A DNA stretch of 64,000 bases from Ziziphus jujuba (Eukaryota > Streptophyta > Magnoliopsida > Rosales > Rhamnaceae), in assembly GCF_031755915.1 (NCBI RefSeq), contig NC_083387.1, positions 17,443,001 through 17,507,000 of the forward strand, written 5' to 3'. The notes below the pieces were generated by a model, which made no database searches, was not told the DNA's origin, and saw nothing but the letters and a program-made list of their open reading frames with translations. Positions 26,190-38,732 of this stretch are shown piece after piece. Every line of letters starts with the position of its first letter. Position 1 is the first letter of the stretch. A program made the position numbers and the translations under genes.

Positions 26190-26896
26190 ATATGTATAAA
26201 ACCCGAATTGATTCGTAGGTCTTTATAGTCACCTTCCAAATTGCAATTGATTTCTTATCCTGTTATTGGATTTTGAACCATCTAATAACTGAGATACAGA
26301 AAAATGGAATAATACTCTGTTTATATGAACAAAATATAAACATCAACGTCACTCAGTTATAATTGTTATAGGTGAATATAGCTATATAGACAAAGTCTAG
26401 TTTTACCATAATATATTCATGTAAGCCTACCAGAGTAAAATTGGTGCAAGCCTACTATGATACTCCATTAATTCAGTATAAATAGTTATCTTATATTGAT
26501 CTCCATCTTTTTAAGACACGTAGAAACAAGAAATATAAGGTAAATTACAAAATAGTCTCCTCTATTTTAATTTTTTTCAGATCAGTCATTTTATATGTGG
26601 ATACTATAATTTATCCTCCTTATACATTTCAGTTTTTATTGCACTTCATTCCCATATGTTATCCGAAAATGTTTTAAAGTATTAGTCGACCCTTGTAAAT
26701 TTTTTCAGCAAAAAAACACTTTCTAACTTATATACAAACAAATACATTTTATTATTTTATTTTCCATGTTTTCTTAGTTTATTTTTATAATCTTTTAATC
26801 TTTTCTTTCCATATTTACTATCCAAAAATTATTCATATATATATATATATATATGTATAGCTAGCAACAACAACAACCAAAAATAAAAAATAAAAA
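26190..26896. other. Upstream region of the RLP pseudogene
   Basis: No gene. A (TA)n run at about 26836-26854 sits 55-70 bp before the start codon and could have served as TATA region. CAACAACAACAACC in the leader is typical of plant 5' UTRs. Confidence 0.4.
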
Positions 26897-26908
26897 ATGA
26901 AAAAATAA
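26897..26908 (+). promoter_or_regulatory. Minimal uORF overlapping the RLP start
   Basis: ATG AAA AAA TAA: a three-codon uORF whose last stop base is the A of the RLP ATG (TAATG). It would favour reinitiation, but the main ORF is now a pseudogene. Confidence 0.35.
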
Positions 26909-29678
26909 TGATCATGGGTTGGTTTTCATGGCTTTATTATATGATCCTCCTCTTTTTTATTTCTTCCTCTGTCTCTTCTTCATCAATACCTCTATCCTCT
27001 GCCCCTCCTCCGTTTCCTTCCTTTCCATCGTGTCACATTGACGACAGCAAAGCTTTGCTCCAATTCAAGAACTCATTTTCCATTGATCATACCCTATCTT
27101 GTGGTGCTGATTTCCCTCCTCCAACAATCTTTTGGGAGAGTGGCACAGATTGTTGTGGATGGATCGGACTCACCTGTAATAACATAACAGGTCATGTGAT
27201 CGGCCTCGATCTTACTTGCTGCATGCTTTGGGGAATTATTCATTCCAACAGCAGCCTTTTCCTCCTTCGCCATCTCCAGACACTAATCCTCTCATTGGAC
27301 AATGATTTCAGAGGCTCCACCATTCCCCCTGAATTTGGTACGTTTACAGATTTGTTGCACCTTGAAATCTGGTCTGCTAATTTTGCAGGGGATATACCAC
27401 TCGAAATATCCTACCTATCTAAGCTTCAAACACTTGAAGTTTATAGTGGAAATCAACAACTGAGACTAAACACATCTACCTTTAAAAGAATTGTCACAAA
27501 CCTAACCAACCTCCAAAACCTCACTCTGGCTGATGTTGATATGTCTCGTATTGATCTTTGCTTCTTTGATGAATTTGTCATCTTCTTTGATATCCCTTTG
27601 CCTCTTTTACTGTGGGCTGCGAGGGAATTCACCCAATACCATTTTCCCCCTACCAAAACTCGAAATCCTTTACTTAAATTCTCTACCTAAATATAACTGG
27701 AACAGTTCACTCAGGATATTGGACCTTTCTGGAACAAATTTCTCAATAGATATACTTGATCCAACTAGAAATTTGAAGTCATTGGACGGATTGTACCTTA
27801 GCAACTGCAGGTTAATAGGATCATATCCTGTTTTGTTTGGTAACCTTACACAGCTTGCTTCCGTAGGCCTCTCCAATAATAATATCAGTGGCCAGATCCC
27901 ATGGTCGTCTTTTAATCCAAAGCGTCTCACTTACTTAAGTCTTGCAGGTAACAATTTTATAGGTGAGCTTCCTAAAATTGATAGTTATAATTCTACCCAA
28001 ATTTCTCTCTCACCTCATTCTTCAAAAAACAAATCACTCGGTCCTATTCCATGGAATTTAGAACGGCTTGACTTATCTGATAACTTGCTAAATGGAACAA
28101 TTCCAAATTGGTTATTTGCTCTTCCATCTTTGAAGTATTTATACCTTGGAAATAACGAATTCACTGGTCACATCCGGGAATTCCAGACAACTTCTTTGAT
28201 TGAGCTTTATTTAAATAACAACAAACTAAATGGTTGCATTCCAATATCAATCATTCAGCAGGTGAGTCTCACTAACTTAGATCTTTCATTAAATACACTT
28301 TCGTCATTTCAGTTCTATCTATTCCAAACACTCGGCAAACCGTAGCATTTTGCCTAATTTATATTCTCTATATTATCTTAATCTTTCTCACAATTTTCTG
28401 ACAAATATAGAGAGAATTCCATGGAAAAACCTGCAATTTCTCGATCTACACTCCAACATCCTTCATGGACATCTTCCAATTCCACCACCATCCGTTGAAG
28501 TCTTTTCTATATCACACAATCAACTGATTGGGGAGGTACCTTTACTGATTTGCAACCTTAGTTCCCTTGAAGTTCTTGATTTGGCTAATAATGGTATGAG
28601 TGGGAAACTTCCTCCATGTATTGGAAATTTAAGTGGCAGTCTCTCAGTTTTGGATATACGAATGAATAAGTTTCATGGAACGATTCCTAGACAATTGTTT
28701 GCAAAGGAAAACATATTAAGGAATCTGAACTTGAATGGAAATGAATTTGAAGGTTCATTGCCGCGATCTTTGCTCAACTGTAAGAAGTTGGAGGTTTTGG
28801 ACATTGGAAACAACCATATAAATGGTATGTTTCCCCACTGGTTGGAGTCTCTTCAAATGCTGTAAGTTCTTATTTTGAGATCCAACAAATTTTATAGCTC
28901 CATTGCTAATCCCATGGCTCGATTTCCTTTCAGAGAGTTGCGGATTTTGGACCTCGCCAATAATGAGTTCAGTGGTAAATTGCCAGCAAAATATTTTGGA
29001 AGTTTGATAGCAATGATGAAAGCAAATACCACTAAATTGGAATATATGGGAGAAAACTATTACCGAGATTCTGTATCTGTGGAGATGAAAGGCATCTTTA
29101 TTGAACTAGTGAAAATTCAAACTATTTTCACTACCATTGATCTCTTCAGAAATAATTTTGAGGGAGAGATTCCGAAATTGCTTGGGAACCTCAGATCACT
29201 CAAAGGCCTTAACTTTTCTCATAATAAATTGACCGGTTCTATTCCTCCATCGTTTGGAAACCTAAGCGGACTTGAATGGTTAGACCTCTCCTCAAATCAG
29301 TTTGTTGGTGGGATTCCTCAACAATTGGCAGATATAACATCGCTTGCAGTGTTAAACCTCTCTACAAATAGATTGGTTGGACCAATTCCTCGAGGGAACC
29401 ACTTTGAGACATTCGACAGTACCTCGTACAGTGGAAACCCGGGTTTATGTGGATTTCCATTGAACGAAACATGCAGCAATATTGATGAGGCACATCAAGA
29501 AGGTGATGTGCATGAGCAAACAAATGAGTTTGACCTCTGGAAGATCGTAGTGATGGGCTATGGATGTGGAGTGGTGATTGGAATATCAATTGGATACATG
29601 GTGCTTTCAGATAGAAGAATTGCTATGTTTTTGGGAAAGCTTGGAGGTGATCGATGGATTCAAAGAATCAGATGGTGA
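26908..29678 (+). pseudogene. Cf-type LRR receptor-like protein, near full length, broken
   Basis: It starts with a signal peptide (residues about 1-25). The LRR N-terminal cap follows, with SCHIDDSKALLQFKNSF and TDCCGWIGLTC, then about 25 extracellular LRRs, an acidic region (EAHQEGDVHEQ), a single TM helix (IVVMGYGCGVVIGISIGYMV) and a short basic tail with no kinase. RLPs of this class act at the plasma membrane in defence, usually with SOBIR1 and BAK1. Three lesions are visible: a frameshift near 27556-27570 (frame 1 to 2); a deletion plus frameshift near 28300-28350, removing roughly 40 residues present in the 2.1-2.6 kb relative; and an in-frame CAA-to-TAA stop at 28863-28865. It could be read as three short genes, but LRR continuity across the breaks supports one decayed gene. 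Confidence 0.88.
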
Positions 29679-29797
29679 AAAGATTAATGGATAATGCTCA
29701 AGTATGTGCCACATGTCATGTGGATATGGAACTTTTGGGAATGGAATGAATCTCCAATCTAGTAAGAACCTTTTCAAAACCACTTTTTCGCATTAGT

Positions 29798-29834
<37 letters not shown>

Positions 29835-31464
29835 TGTTTTCCTTCCCCTAGAGTTACTAATTTAAAGCTTATGTATTGATAGCTAATAATTTATAATTTT
29901 TCCGTTTTCATTCAGAAACTTAAAACATAGATATTTTTTTTAACAAAGAACAGAAATCATATTTCGCCCGAGTTATGAGGCTGTTCATTGGCCTAGAATT
30001 GGACGGACTAAGATTGTAAGGTTGGATTTGATGGGCTTGAGCTTGGGATGTGCAATGGGTTTTCTGGGCTGGACCGTTTTAGGCTTGCATTGTGTTTTGT
30101 CTTCTCCATAAGACTTTTTCCGAACGATTGTCTGGTTTGGATGGGTGATAAAGATTTTCTCACCATGGCTGGAACTTGTGTCTGGGTCGGTTCTTCAACC
30201 ACTTCCACAGCTTATATTCAAAAGTGATAGAGCTTGAATTTACTACTCTTACTTTATACATGACCTTTCAATGGTAGAAAACTTAATTTTCAATGGGTTT
30301 GAACTTTGGACTTTGACGCCCCCTTTTTTGTATGAATAAATTGAAACTCTTGCTATGAAGATTTATTAATGTAGTTTTTTCATTGAACCACATTTGAAGT
30401 GTCGCGTCGTGATTTCATTATAGAACGGTGGTGTGGATTTTAATATTTTGGTTATAGATTATTTTGTACCATTATCTTTAATATTTTTATGACTCTTGGA
30501 TGAAACCATGTTGTATTTTCTTGCTCAACTTTTTTTTTTTTCTTTTTTTGCAAGTGTATTTTATTAATCAACTAAAATGTTTATTTTGAATAATTCAAAA
30601 TATTGCGGTTCGTATGGTAAACTTACCATTTCAATTTGTTCAGAGAAAATGCAAATTAGATTTTCAAAAAAAAAAAAAAAGAAAAAAGAAAAAAGAAAAA
30701 AAAAAAGAAGAAGAAATGCTAATTAAGAACGATCTATAATAAAAGAAATTCCTCTGCTTGTCATCTGAACCTGGGGTCTAGTGCACAATCTCAATTCTTT
30801 ATGTGCAGTCCTTTCAGATCTCTCGCTAGTGGCATATCAGAAAGTTTTTTTTTTTCTTTTTTTTTTCCTTCAACAATTCAGATCTCTCTTCAAAGATTCT
30901 CCACTTGAAGTTGAAATCCCCATTGTTGAAGCTTGTTATAGGTCGTCTAATGTGCAGCAAGGCCAACAACAGGAGACTTCCCAACTTTCAAAGTGCAGGC
31001 AACTTGGAGGGTGTAAGGAAACATTAAGCGAAGCGAAGGCTGATGCAAATTCTACATTATTTCCGAAATCTTCCAATTAGGTTATTGTAATATGGAATTC
31101 TATATGATCGTTCGTGAATTATCAATTTTCCCTTATTTATTTATTTTTTTAAGTTTTGTAAAATATTCTAAAGGTAATGAACAAATTATTTTAGCACCTA
31201 AATGATAGTCGACATAGTGAATGACCATCGCAAGCAAGAACACTATCTGAGTTGTTCTGTGCATTGGTAATTGATCTGGGTTATTTTTCTTGCTTCCAGT
31301 AAATAAATATTTTAAAATACAAAAGAAACAAAAAAAATAAATAAATAAATGAAAATAAAAATAAAAGTCGAGAGTGACTAGGCTCATTAAAAGAAGTTAT
31401 AACCATGAAGCATCATTACCACATTCAGAAGAGGAATGAATTTCTCTCATGATCATATTTTATG

Positions 31465-31498
<34 letters not shown>

Positions 31499-32784
31499 CA
31501 GACATAAGGATATGTTCAAGTATGACACTGTACATGGACAATGAAAGTACCAAGAAATCAAGTTTAAGGATTCCAAGACACTTCTCTTTTGTGACATGGC
31601 TGCAACTGTTTTCGGCTTTAGGTATTTTCTACTACTCTGTCTAATTAATTCAATTTCTCTGGTTCATGATTGTTCAGGAGAGGAACTGAGTCATATCATG
31701 TGTTTTTCCTTGTCCCCTTATCTGTTTTATCTTTATCAACGCATATAGTTTCGAGTATTTTATGCTTTATTATATAAATTGAATATCGTTTGTCTCGTTT
31801 TGTTAATAATCAAAATCAACAACTGTTTGGTTGTTCATAGGAGGGGCTGAGAGTCCAAACACTCAAAAGAATAGGAATTATATTAGCGGAGAGACATGCG
31901 CCCTATGGTTGGGGATTTCCCATATTACTTAAAATAAGAAATTATATATCTTATAAAAACAAAAAGAAGGCAAACAAGACACATTTACCCAAAAAGCCCC
32001 AAAAAAAAAAAAAAAAAAAGTGAGCAAGGAAGAGACACAAAAGCACCATATTGCGGTAGTCTTTTGACATTGAATTTCTTAAAAAAAAAAACAAAATGTT
32101 TTTATTTTTTGATTGAACTATTATGAAGATGACATTTCTTCATGGTGTGCGTGTAACACGCTCGATTCTGATGGTGGGGCTCACTGTGTCCGGCACTGCA
32201 ATGAGAATTGAGCATTTGTCCCTTGGACGAGTTTTTTTGGCATAGTATTTTGCCATGTGGCACGTGGTGGAGATATTATAATTATAATTTTATTTTTTAT
32301 TTATAAATATTAAATATTTATAAATTATTAGTTTTTTTATAAAAAATTAAAACAAATTTACTGAGAATTAAATAAGAAATAATAAAAGATATTTTACGTT
32401 TAATTTTTTCTGTTACCCTCAAAGACTGCAATAGCCTCTCTCAATTCTCTCCAATCTATGCCGGTTAGCAGATATTGTTATAAGGATTTTGGGTTTTAGC
32501 AAATTATCAAAATATCTTTGCTTTGGCTTTTTTTTTATATTTTTTTTCCTTTTTCCTTTTAAAAGAAGATTCAGATTTTGTAATCCAATGTATCAATATC
32601 TAATAATTGGATAAGTATTAATTACTAATCACTGGTCTTCATAACATAATATTTTAGTCAAACTTGCATAGCAAAAGTAATTTTTTCTTTTCCCAAAAGA
32701 AAAAAGAAAAAAAGAAAAACGAAGTGTAACTTTTTTGTACTACTCTAAACTTGTCCATATATTAATTTTTGCGATACAAAGAAA
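29679..32784. other. Intergenic, with one unrecognised ORF
   Basis: Poly-T at 29800-29833 and (TA)n at 31467-31497. The ORF at 30781-31080 (99 residues, ending in a Gln/Ser-rich stretch with ACYRSSNVQQGQQQ) has non-random composition in its second half but runs through poly-T in the first. It may be a remnant exon. Nothing else is supported. Confidence 0.45.
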
Positions 32785-32800
32785 ATGGGCCTTAATCGTT
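32785..32800. repeat. Target-site duplication of LINE A (left copy)
   Basis: ATGGGCCTTAATCGTT, repeated with one mismatch (ATGGGCCTTAATTGTT) at 38717-38732. The pair brackets the LINE exactly. Confidence 0.8.
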
Positions 32801-32898
32801 TTTATTTTCAATAAAAGATGTGTTATATTAACCAAAATGCAGGCAAAAGCCATACAAAGGCCAGCAAACATAGCAAACAAAGAAAGCTGCCGGCCAGA

Positions 32899-35800
32899 TC
32901 AGGCTGTAGAAAGGGAGCCGCAGTCCTGAGACAAAATGTTTACAAAATCCTTCGAGTTTAACAAAAAGGAGATAGGAAGATGACAGTTATTAGTAGTACC
33001 CCATTTAGAAACCATATGAGCAAGCTGATTACAGTTTCGTGGGGTCCAAGCAAAAGAAATAAATTGGAACTTAGGGTAAAGGTTGTTTAGCTTTCATAGC
33101 AGACGATCGACAAACCATCTTCTAAGGCCAGCAACAGTGCACGATGAATTGCAGCGACTTCAGCTGATGTAGGGGAGTTAATAAGTTCCTTGGTAACGTC
33201 GATTTTGACAATATTACCATCTTGATTTCTGGCCACCACCCTTAGACTAGCAAAACCATTTCCCATAGAAGCATCAGAATTAAATTTAACGACACCAGTT
33301 CGAAGGAGAGGGCCAAAATCTTGGGGTGTTCAAGGAAGGGCTCGGGAAGGTGTTTTGCTCAATCATAGCACTGTGGAAATCGTTAAATCTACATAAAATA
33401 GATTTCACTTCTACATCCAGCAACGTCCTTTTTCCTTCAAACACAAATCTATTCTGGATATTCCATGAAGCTTTAAGAACCAACACTGCAAAAAGGAAAT
33501 TTTTTTGACCATCATAAGGGTGAATGGGCAGGTTTCCCCTAGGCTTAGCTAGCCAGTCCAAGTGAGCCTCTAAGCTTGTCAATTAGAAGCCTCCCCATCT
33601 GATGCTCCATGGGTGTAACATCCCACATCGGTTGGAGAGGGGCACACCTCTCCCTTCAAGACGCGTTTTGACAAAACCTTGAGGCCGTGGGGAGAGAGGG
33701 AGTAAACCCTGGGCCAAAGAGGACAATATCTTGATGCGGGTGGTACTGGGCTGTTACAGTGGTATTAGAGCCGAACCCGGATCGGTGTGCCAGCGAGGAC
33801 GCTGGGCCCCAAAGGGGGAGGATTATAACATCACACATCGGTTGCAGAGGGGCACACCTCTCCCTTCAAGACGCATTTTGACAAAACCTTGAGGCCAGGG
33901 GGGAGAGAGGGAGTGAACCCTGGGCCAAAGAGGACAATATCTTGGTGCGGGTGGTACTAGGCTGTTACAGTGGTATCAGAGCCGGACCCGGATCGGTGTG
34001 CCAGCGAGGACGCTGGGCCCCAAAGGGGGAGGATTGTAACATCCCACATCGGTTGGAGAAGGGCACACCTCTCCCTTCAAGACGCGTTTTGACAAAACCT
34101 TGAGGCCAGGGGGGAGAGAGGGAGTGAACCCTGGGCCAAAGAGGACAATATCTTGATGCTGGTGGTACTGGGCTGTTACAGTGGTATCAGAGCCGGACCC
34201 GGATCGGTGTGCCAGCGAGGACACTGGGCCCCAAAGGGGGAGGATTGTAACATCCCACATCGGTTGGAGAGGGGCACACCTCTCCCTTCAAGACGCATTT
34301 TGACAAAACCTTGAGGCCGGGGGGAGAGAGGGAGTGAACCCTGGGCCAAAGAGGACAATATCCTGATGCGGGTGGTACTGGGCTGTTACAGTGGTATCAG
34401 AGCCGGACCCTGATCGGTGTGCCAGCGAGGACGCTGGGCCCCAAAGGGGGAGGATTGTAACATCCCACATCGGTTGGAGAGGGGCACACCTCTCCCTTCA
34501 AGACGCGTTTTGACAAAACCTTCAGGCCGGGGGGAGAGAGGGAGTGAACCCTGGGCCAAAGAGGACAATATCTTGATGCGGGTGGTACTAGGCTGTTACA
34601 GTGGTATCAGAGCCGGATCCGGATCGGTGTGTCAACGAGGACGCTGGGCCCTAAAGGGGGAGGATTGTAACATCCCACATCGGTTGGAGAGGGGCACACC
34701 TCTCCCTTCAAGACGCGTTTTGACAAAACCTTGAGTCCAGGGGGGAGAGAGGGAGTGAACGCTGGGCCAAAGAGGACAATATCTTGATGCGGGTGGTACT
34801 GGGATGTTACAGTGGTATCAGAGCCGGACCCGGATCGGTGTGCCAGCGAGGACGCTAAGCACCAAAGGGGGAGGATTGTAACATCCCACATCGGTTGGAG
34901 AGGGGCACACCTCTCCCTTCAAGACGCTTTTTGACAAAACCTTGAGGCCAGAGGGGAGAGAGGGAGTGAACCCTGGGCTAAAGAGGACAATATCTTGATG
35001 CGGGTGGTACTGGGCTATTACAATGGGATTCCTAGCCATAATGCTTGTGCAACAGAACACTGAAAAAACAAGTGTAACTCGTCCTCCGTGGACTCACAAC
35101 TGTGAGGGCAATTAGAATTTTCAATCTCCCAATTCCATTTGAGTATATTTGATCTAACTGGTAAGCTTCGAGAGGAAGGTTTCCACATGAAGAATTTGAG
35201 TCTTTCGTGGATTCCACTCCTCCAGAGATGGTGCCACCAATTCCATTGCTGAGTTTCTTCTGGATGAAGAAACTTGTATACTGTCTTCACTTGGAAGTTG
35301 CCCGAAGAGCTTCCAAGCCATATTAGTTCATCCTCCAAGGAGTTCTTTGCCCAGAAAATCTTCTGAATATTACTCACTATGTTACCATCGAAGAGGAGGT
35401 TTAACCATTGAACGTTCCAATTGCCATTCTCTAAACGTAGCAAGTCTACCATTCCAAAAGAGTGAAGATTTGCATTCGGGTTAGGGGTGGGCATAAAGTT
35501 GGGATTGTTGGGGATCCAAGCATCCTCCCAAAAATTTATATTGTTTTCTTTACCAACCCAAAAACAAATACCCTTAGCTAAGATGGGTCTAATACTCAAT
35601 AATCCTTTCCACTGCCAAGAGAAAATCTTCTTTCGGGTGCTTTTCATGAAAGAAGTGGAAGGGAAATACTTAGCTTTGAGAGATTTGACCCACAGCTGAT
35701 CCCGAACATTCTCCAAGGACCATCCCAGCTTGCACAGCAAGGCTGAATTGACTTCTTATATCTTGCGGATGCCTAGACCACCACTTAGCTTAGATTTACA

Positions 35801-38331
35801 AATTGTATTCCAAGCTGCTGGGATGAAATTGTTAGGATTCTGTGCGTTGCCCCTCCAAAGAAAAGTTCTTGATAGTTTATCAATGTCCTTACACCAGGTT
35901 AGAGGGAGTTTGCATGTAGAAAGAGCATAAACTAGGGCAGCGGTGATCACCGACTTAACCAAAATGCATCTCCCTGATTGAGAAAGAAGATTGGCTTTCC
36001 ATCCCTGCAGCTTTGATTCAACCCTTTTTTTCAAATCTTCATAATCCTTAGACTTTTTGATTCCCAGGAATAAAGGATTCCCTAGATACTTAGCATCCTT
36101 TGGCAACTCTTTAAGATTGAGAACACCTTTCACAACAGCTTTGGTCCTCCCCACAACATTTCTAGAAAAGAAACAGCCCGATTTAGAAAAGTTTACTGAT
36201 TGTCCTGTCCAACTGCAAAATTGATGTAGGCACTTAGACGCTGCTAAGGCTTCGGTTTTGGTGGCTTTGTAGAGAATGAGTAAATTATCCGTAAAAAAAA
36301 GGTGAGAAATAGAAGGGCCGCTTCTTCCCAATTTAAAACCATGAATTTCCCCTTGAAAATCCAACTTGTTGAGCATTCGAGAGAGAAGCTTGATGAACAA
36401 GATGAACAAATAGGGGGAGATTGGGTCTCCTTGGCGTAAATCTAATTCCATTTTGACTTGACCATAGATACTCCCATTCAATAAAATTGAGGCACTTTCT
36501 GTAGAGTAGCATTGACCCAACAGCCCCACTACTCAGGCGAGAACCCGAAACTGATAAGGATCTCATTGAGAGTCTCCCAATTGATACGATCATAAGCCTT
36601 ATTCAGGTCAACTTTTATTCTGAGGAGTCCATTAACACCTTTTTTTCTTCTTCATGGAGTGAACAATCTCATTTATTAGGATTGAGTTTTCGCCAATCCA
36701 TCGTCCGGAGATGAAGGCTGTTTGATTAAGTGAAATTAATTTGTGGAGCAGCGGTCAAATGCAGTTGGCAAGAAGCTTTGGTATCACCTTGTACACCGTA
36801 TTGCAGAGGTTAATTAGGCGAATGTGATTAAACTGAGAGATGGGATTGATCTTGGGGATAAGAGTTATAAGGATCCGATTCAAAGCTGAGGGACAATACC
36901 AGAGATAAACACATTTTGTACTGTTCTAACCACATCAGTCCCCACAATATCCCAATAATGCTAAAAGAAGACCGCTGGAATACCATCTGGACCAGGGGCT
37001 TTCGTGGGGTTCATGCTCTTGGTAACTGCAAGGATTTCAAGTTTTGAAGGTAGAGTAACTAAACTATTATTTTCAAAACTTGAAATCGAGGGTTGGATAA
37101 ACTCTTCTAAGCACGGACAGTGAGCCAACCCTTCATCCTTGTAGAGTTAAGAGAACTCTGCAATAGGTAGCCTGCTATGGCTTTTCTGTTGTCGAGTCAG
37201 GTACCTTCATCGTTCTTCAAAGTCGCTATAAAGGTCCTTTGTTTATTCAACAAGGCAAAGGCATAAAAAAACTTAGAGTTTCTATCCCCAGCTCTTAACC
37301 ACAGCTCTCTTGATTTCTGTTGCGATAAAAGTTCCAGTGTCAATTGCCACTCAGAAAGCTCCTTTTGAACTTCGGCTTCAAGAAGAAGGTTTGTTTTCGA
37401 AAGGTCCAACCTCTAACGGTAAGCTAAATGTTTCTCAAGGTCTTGAATTTTAAACCGGCAAAAACCAAAATTTTTCTTATTCCGTACTTTAAAAGCATTA
37501 ACTGTATGCTGAATTTTTGCAGTAAGAGAGATCCGTCTTCTAGTCCCTACATTGAACATCCAAGCGGTATTAATGACTTGTTCATAAGTGGGGTCATGAA
37601 TCTAGGCTTCCAAAAACTTGAAAGGTTGAGGGGCTTTTTCATGATCTAATACCAGGCATAATAGAATAGGAACGTGATCCGACCGTGTAGCTGTGAGGTG
37701 AGTTAGGCCTGCACAATCAAAGAAACAATGCCATTTTGGGCTTACCAATGCGGGATCCAAATGTTCCTTAATGTTGGCTTGCCCCCCTCTTTTGTTATAC
37801 GATGTGAAATGGTGCCCAATGAAACCCAAGTCAATGGCCCCTACAACATTAAGAAAAAATTGGACTTCTTCGAAACTCGTCTTCCTCCCCTTTTTTCGTT
37901 CTGATCAATTATGTCATTGAAATCCCCAATGCACACCCAAGCTATCAGTCCCAACTGTAAGCACATGTCCAGTTCACTTAAAAGCTTTCCCTAAGAACCC
38001 ATTCAGCATGGCAATAACAGAACCAGATGTTCCAACAAAAACCTTGTTGTGAAAGAACACGAACACCGATTATCCATCTGGAACTAAAAATAACATCCCA
38101 ACCACAATCATCTTTCCACATAAGTGCCAGTCCCTCACCACCGTTACAAGCTTCCACAATAAACTTGTGTTGAAACTTAAGAGTCCTAGCTATGCTTTCC
38201 ATTCTTCCTAGGTTGGCTTTGGTCTCTATGAGAAAGAGACCTTATGGAGAAGATCTGTTAACCAAGCCACGAAGCCTTCTCACTGCAAAGGGTCTTCCTA
38301 GCCCTCTGCCGTTCCACGACAATAGCTTCAT
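32899..38331 (-). pseudogene. LINE A ORF2 (endonuclease, RT, zinc-binding, RNase H)
   Basis: The ATG at 38331 opens the endonuclease/exonuclease/phosphatase domain; motifs VCIGDFND and RSDHVPILL are visible. RT follows (about 36600-35756): the catalytic FxDD reads FTDN, so one Asp is lost. Next is the zf-RVT domain (35740-35020; NCPHSCES and ELHLFFQC), then RNase H (33582-32899; SDASMGNGFASL), ending at TGA 32899-32901. There are many frameshifts and stops, plus a small deletion near 33090. The TRIM array sits between zf-RVT and RNase H. Confidence 0.88.
33614..35022 (+). mobile_element. Tandem TRIM retrotransposon array (7 LTRs, 6 internal segments)
   Basis: LTR-like units start at 33614, 33824, 34035, 34246, 34456, 34666 and 34877, with a period of 210-211 bp. 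Each LTR is about 146 bp, from TGTAACATCCCACATCGG to TGTTACA. Each internal part is about 64 bp, with PBS TGGTATCAGAGCC (tRNA-iMet type) one base after the LTR and a purine tract AAAGGGGGAGGAT just before the next LTR. The array is flanked by a 5-bp TSD, ATGGG (33609-33613 and 35023-35027). The second LTR starts TA and the first PBS reads TATTAGAGCC. No coding capacity; ORFs across it are artefacts. Confidence 0.92.
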
Positions 38332-38732
38332 TGGGGAGGAAGGGGCTTGATAAGGCTTGCCTCCTCGGCCAATGAATCTACAGAAGAGCTTTCAGTTTGG
38401 ATGATACTAACCTTTGAAGAAAGAATCTCGCCCCTTTGCTGCTTTCTTGCCTGTTCTTTCAAATTGAATCTGGTTGACTTTGAGTGTTGGATAGAAGATG
38501 AAGTCAGGGCCTGGGTGAACCAAGATCGGTGATACCTGGTTTATAAGAAAACTTAAGAGGATCGGGTTCAATAGCCTTTGGAATATCAGATGAATCCCTA
38601 ATAGACAAGCCTGGAAGGCTTTTAGGCAATTTTTGGGTTTCCTTTGGCCTAACAAGGGTAGCCGTGCATTTACGGCCCAAGTGGGTTTGAGTGCTCAGGT
38701 CAGGTTTTGCTAGGAGATGGGCCTTAATTGTT

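Larger units (their letters stand above)
32801..38716 (-). mobile_element. LINE A, L1-type, 5'-truncated, with TRIM array inside
   Basis: Minus-strand non-LTR retrotransposon, about 4.5 kb without the inserted TRIM array. It contains the end of ORF1 (zinc-knuckle end HLGRKC), all of ORF2, and a short A-rich 3' tail. The 16-bp TSD shows target-primed insertion. The 5' truncation within ORF1 is usual for LINEs. Confidence 0.9.

Noticed and set aside
30008..30208. 66-codon minus-strand ORF
   Set aside because: No domain or start context; surrounding sequence looks intergenic.
33759..33775. tRNA-like TGGTATCAGAGCC motifs (also at 21256)
   Set aside because: These are primer-binding sites complementary to a tRNA 3' end, not tRNA genes; no cloverleaf is present.
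34417..34734. ORFs crossing the TRIM array (several of 60-105 codons)
   Set aside because: They repeat with the 210-211-bp period and have no coding logic.
33614..35022. Regularly spaced repeats resembling a CRISPR array
   Set aside because: Both 'repeat' and 'spacer' parts are conserved, with LTR termini, PBS, PPT and a target duplication; this is a TRIM concatemer in a plant genome.
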